From Oasisia sp. SBJ-2009 (lineage: Eukaryota; Annelida; Polychaeta; Sabellida; Siboglinidae), in NCBI GenBank assembly GCA_964017155.1, contig OZ024867.1:8151913-8215912 (forward strand): a stretch of 64,000 nt of DNA. Reading direction: 5' to 3'. The notes beneath the pieces are model-generated. The model worked only from the letters and a program-made list of their open reading frames with translations. It was not told where the DNA came from and ran no database searches. The translations under genes were made by a program, and so were the position numbers. Each line of letters begins with the position of its first letter. The first letter of the stretch is position 1. Positions 63,010 through 64,000 of the stretch are shown here, piece after piece.

Positions 63010-63567
63010 ACTCCAAGGACTGCTACGCAACAACACTCAGCCAATAGGAAGTAGGAGTAGCCACGTGTCACTTTCATAATAATATATAACGTCATTAATT
63101 TACCCCGTTCGTAAATGGCGATCCTATCTTTAGAATTAAGATGACCTTCATCGTGGTCGCAACGTGATAATTTTGCAGTCAATTTGACGAAACATTTGAT
63201 AACACAGCAAGCCCGGCATGTTCAACAGAACAAACATCGATCAACCAAATTCACATTTCAACCCATTACCTTATACGAAAATACATTCAGAGGAAATGAA
63301 CATGAAAACAGCTTTCAACAAAACAAAAACAATATCAAGAAAATTCGAAGAATTGTTTTTACGTCAATGCCTTCCACAAAATGAAGTGAAGAACCTTACT
63401 GTGTAGTCCATGTGTGTAGGTAGGAAAAAGAATATTGGGCATTTATATTAATAAAGTAGTTGTAATAGTGTATGTATGCATGTATACACGTATTTTATTA
63501 TACACGCTTGCTTTGCTTTGTAAATAAATTATCATATAATATATAATATTTGGAGTATATTAAACAG

Positions 63568-63644
<77 letters not shown>

Positions 63645-64000
63645 GCAATTGATAACGTAACAACAAGTCGATATTACAAAATCCTAGGATTTTAAGATAT
63701 GAATTTGTTATGTTACCAATTGTCGTAAATGGAAATCCATTTCGATACGGACATAACAGTTAACTTGAATAATTGTTCCTTCTTTGTTTGAGTTTCCATT
63801 TATCAACACCTCATATACTGTATGTTAGTTTTATGTCCACCAATTAGTATGTTTTCATTCGACACTGCATAGTAACACACACGTGAAATTATTCAGAAAC
63901 GATGTCACTGCCAGATGTTGAGCAAATGAGAAATAATCATAATCTGTTGTTGATCAGTCTACATGAGTTTCCTTCTTTAGTTCCCTGTGTGTGCATGATA
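63010..64000. other. AT-rich flank; no gene seen
   Basis: Contains a (TA)n array at 63,573-63,641 and a 16-bp perfect palindrome AAAATCCTAGGATTTT near 63,678. The palindrome lies inside an imperfect CAATTGATAACGTAAC / GTTATGTTACCAATTG inverted repeat. Confidence 0.6.

Overview
The window is eukaryotic and intron-rich, and it is dominated by simple-sequence arrays and transposable elements. It probably comes from a mollusc or another lophotrochozoan. The reasons are: a secreted fibrinogen-related (FReD) gene with five short exons; LDL-receptor class B (YWTD-type) propeller exons with GT-AG introns; an L2/CR1-like LINE interrupted by a TA-target DNA transposon; several MITEs; and kilobase-long hexanucleotide arrays. 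The species call is inference. No bacterial, CRISPR, tRNA or rRNA signature was seen.

Layout. (1) 1-9.9 kb: copy A (minus strand) of a gene I call YWTD-C, with eight exons that join in frame to 483 codons plus stop. They encode a signal peptide, six propeller-blade exons and a cysteine-rich C-terminal domain. (2) 9.96-13.24 kb: compound microsatellites carrying a 1,152-bp higher-order duplication. (3) 13.33-16.05 kb: an inverted repeat lying between the 5' sides of copies A and B. (4) 17.77-25.78 kb and 27.56-35.55 kb: an inverted repeat with arms of about 8 kb. Its left arm holds copy B (plus strand, exons 6-9 only). Its right arm holds the 3' half of copy C (minus strand). (5) 36.0-54.0 kb: the rest of copy C. 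Its intron region holds a 4.3-kb hexamer array, the LINE with its nested pogo-like element, GC-rich repeats, a second LINE fragment and a foldback MITE. (6) 54.0-58.4 kb: upstream sequence related to block 3, a perfect 77-bp-arm hairpin, a MITE and another hexamer array. (7) 59.1-60.4 kb: tetranucleotide arrays. (8) 60.6-63.0 kb: a complete FReD gene (minus strand, 255 codons plus stop). (9) 63.0-64.0 kb: AT-rich sequence without a visible gene.

The three YWTD-C copies lie head-to-head and then tail-to-tail (A left, B right, C left), which points to serial inverted duplication. Comparing them is informative: exon 8 is present in B and C but not in A; exon 4 is present in A but not found in C; B lost exons 1-5 at the arm boundary; and one MITE has a clean empty site in A. 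All copies encode predicted secreted proteins (B would need a new 5' end). A secreted propeller beside a secreted FReD protein suggests extracellular recognition or adhesion, but no pathway can be assigned from sequence alone.
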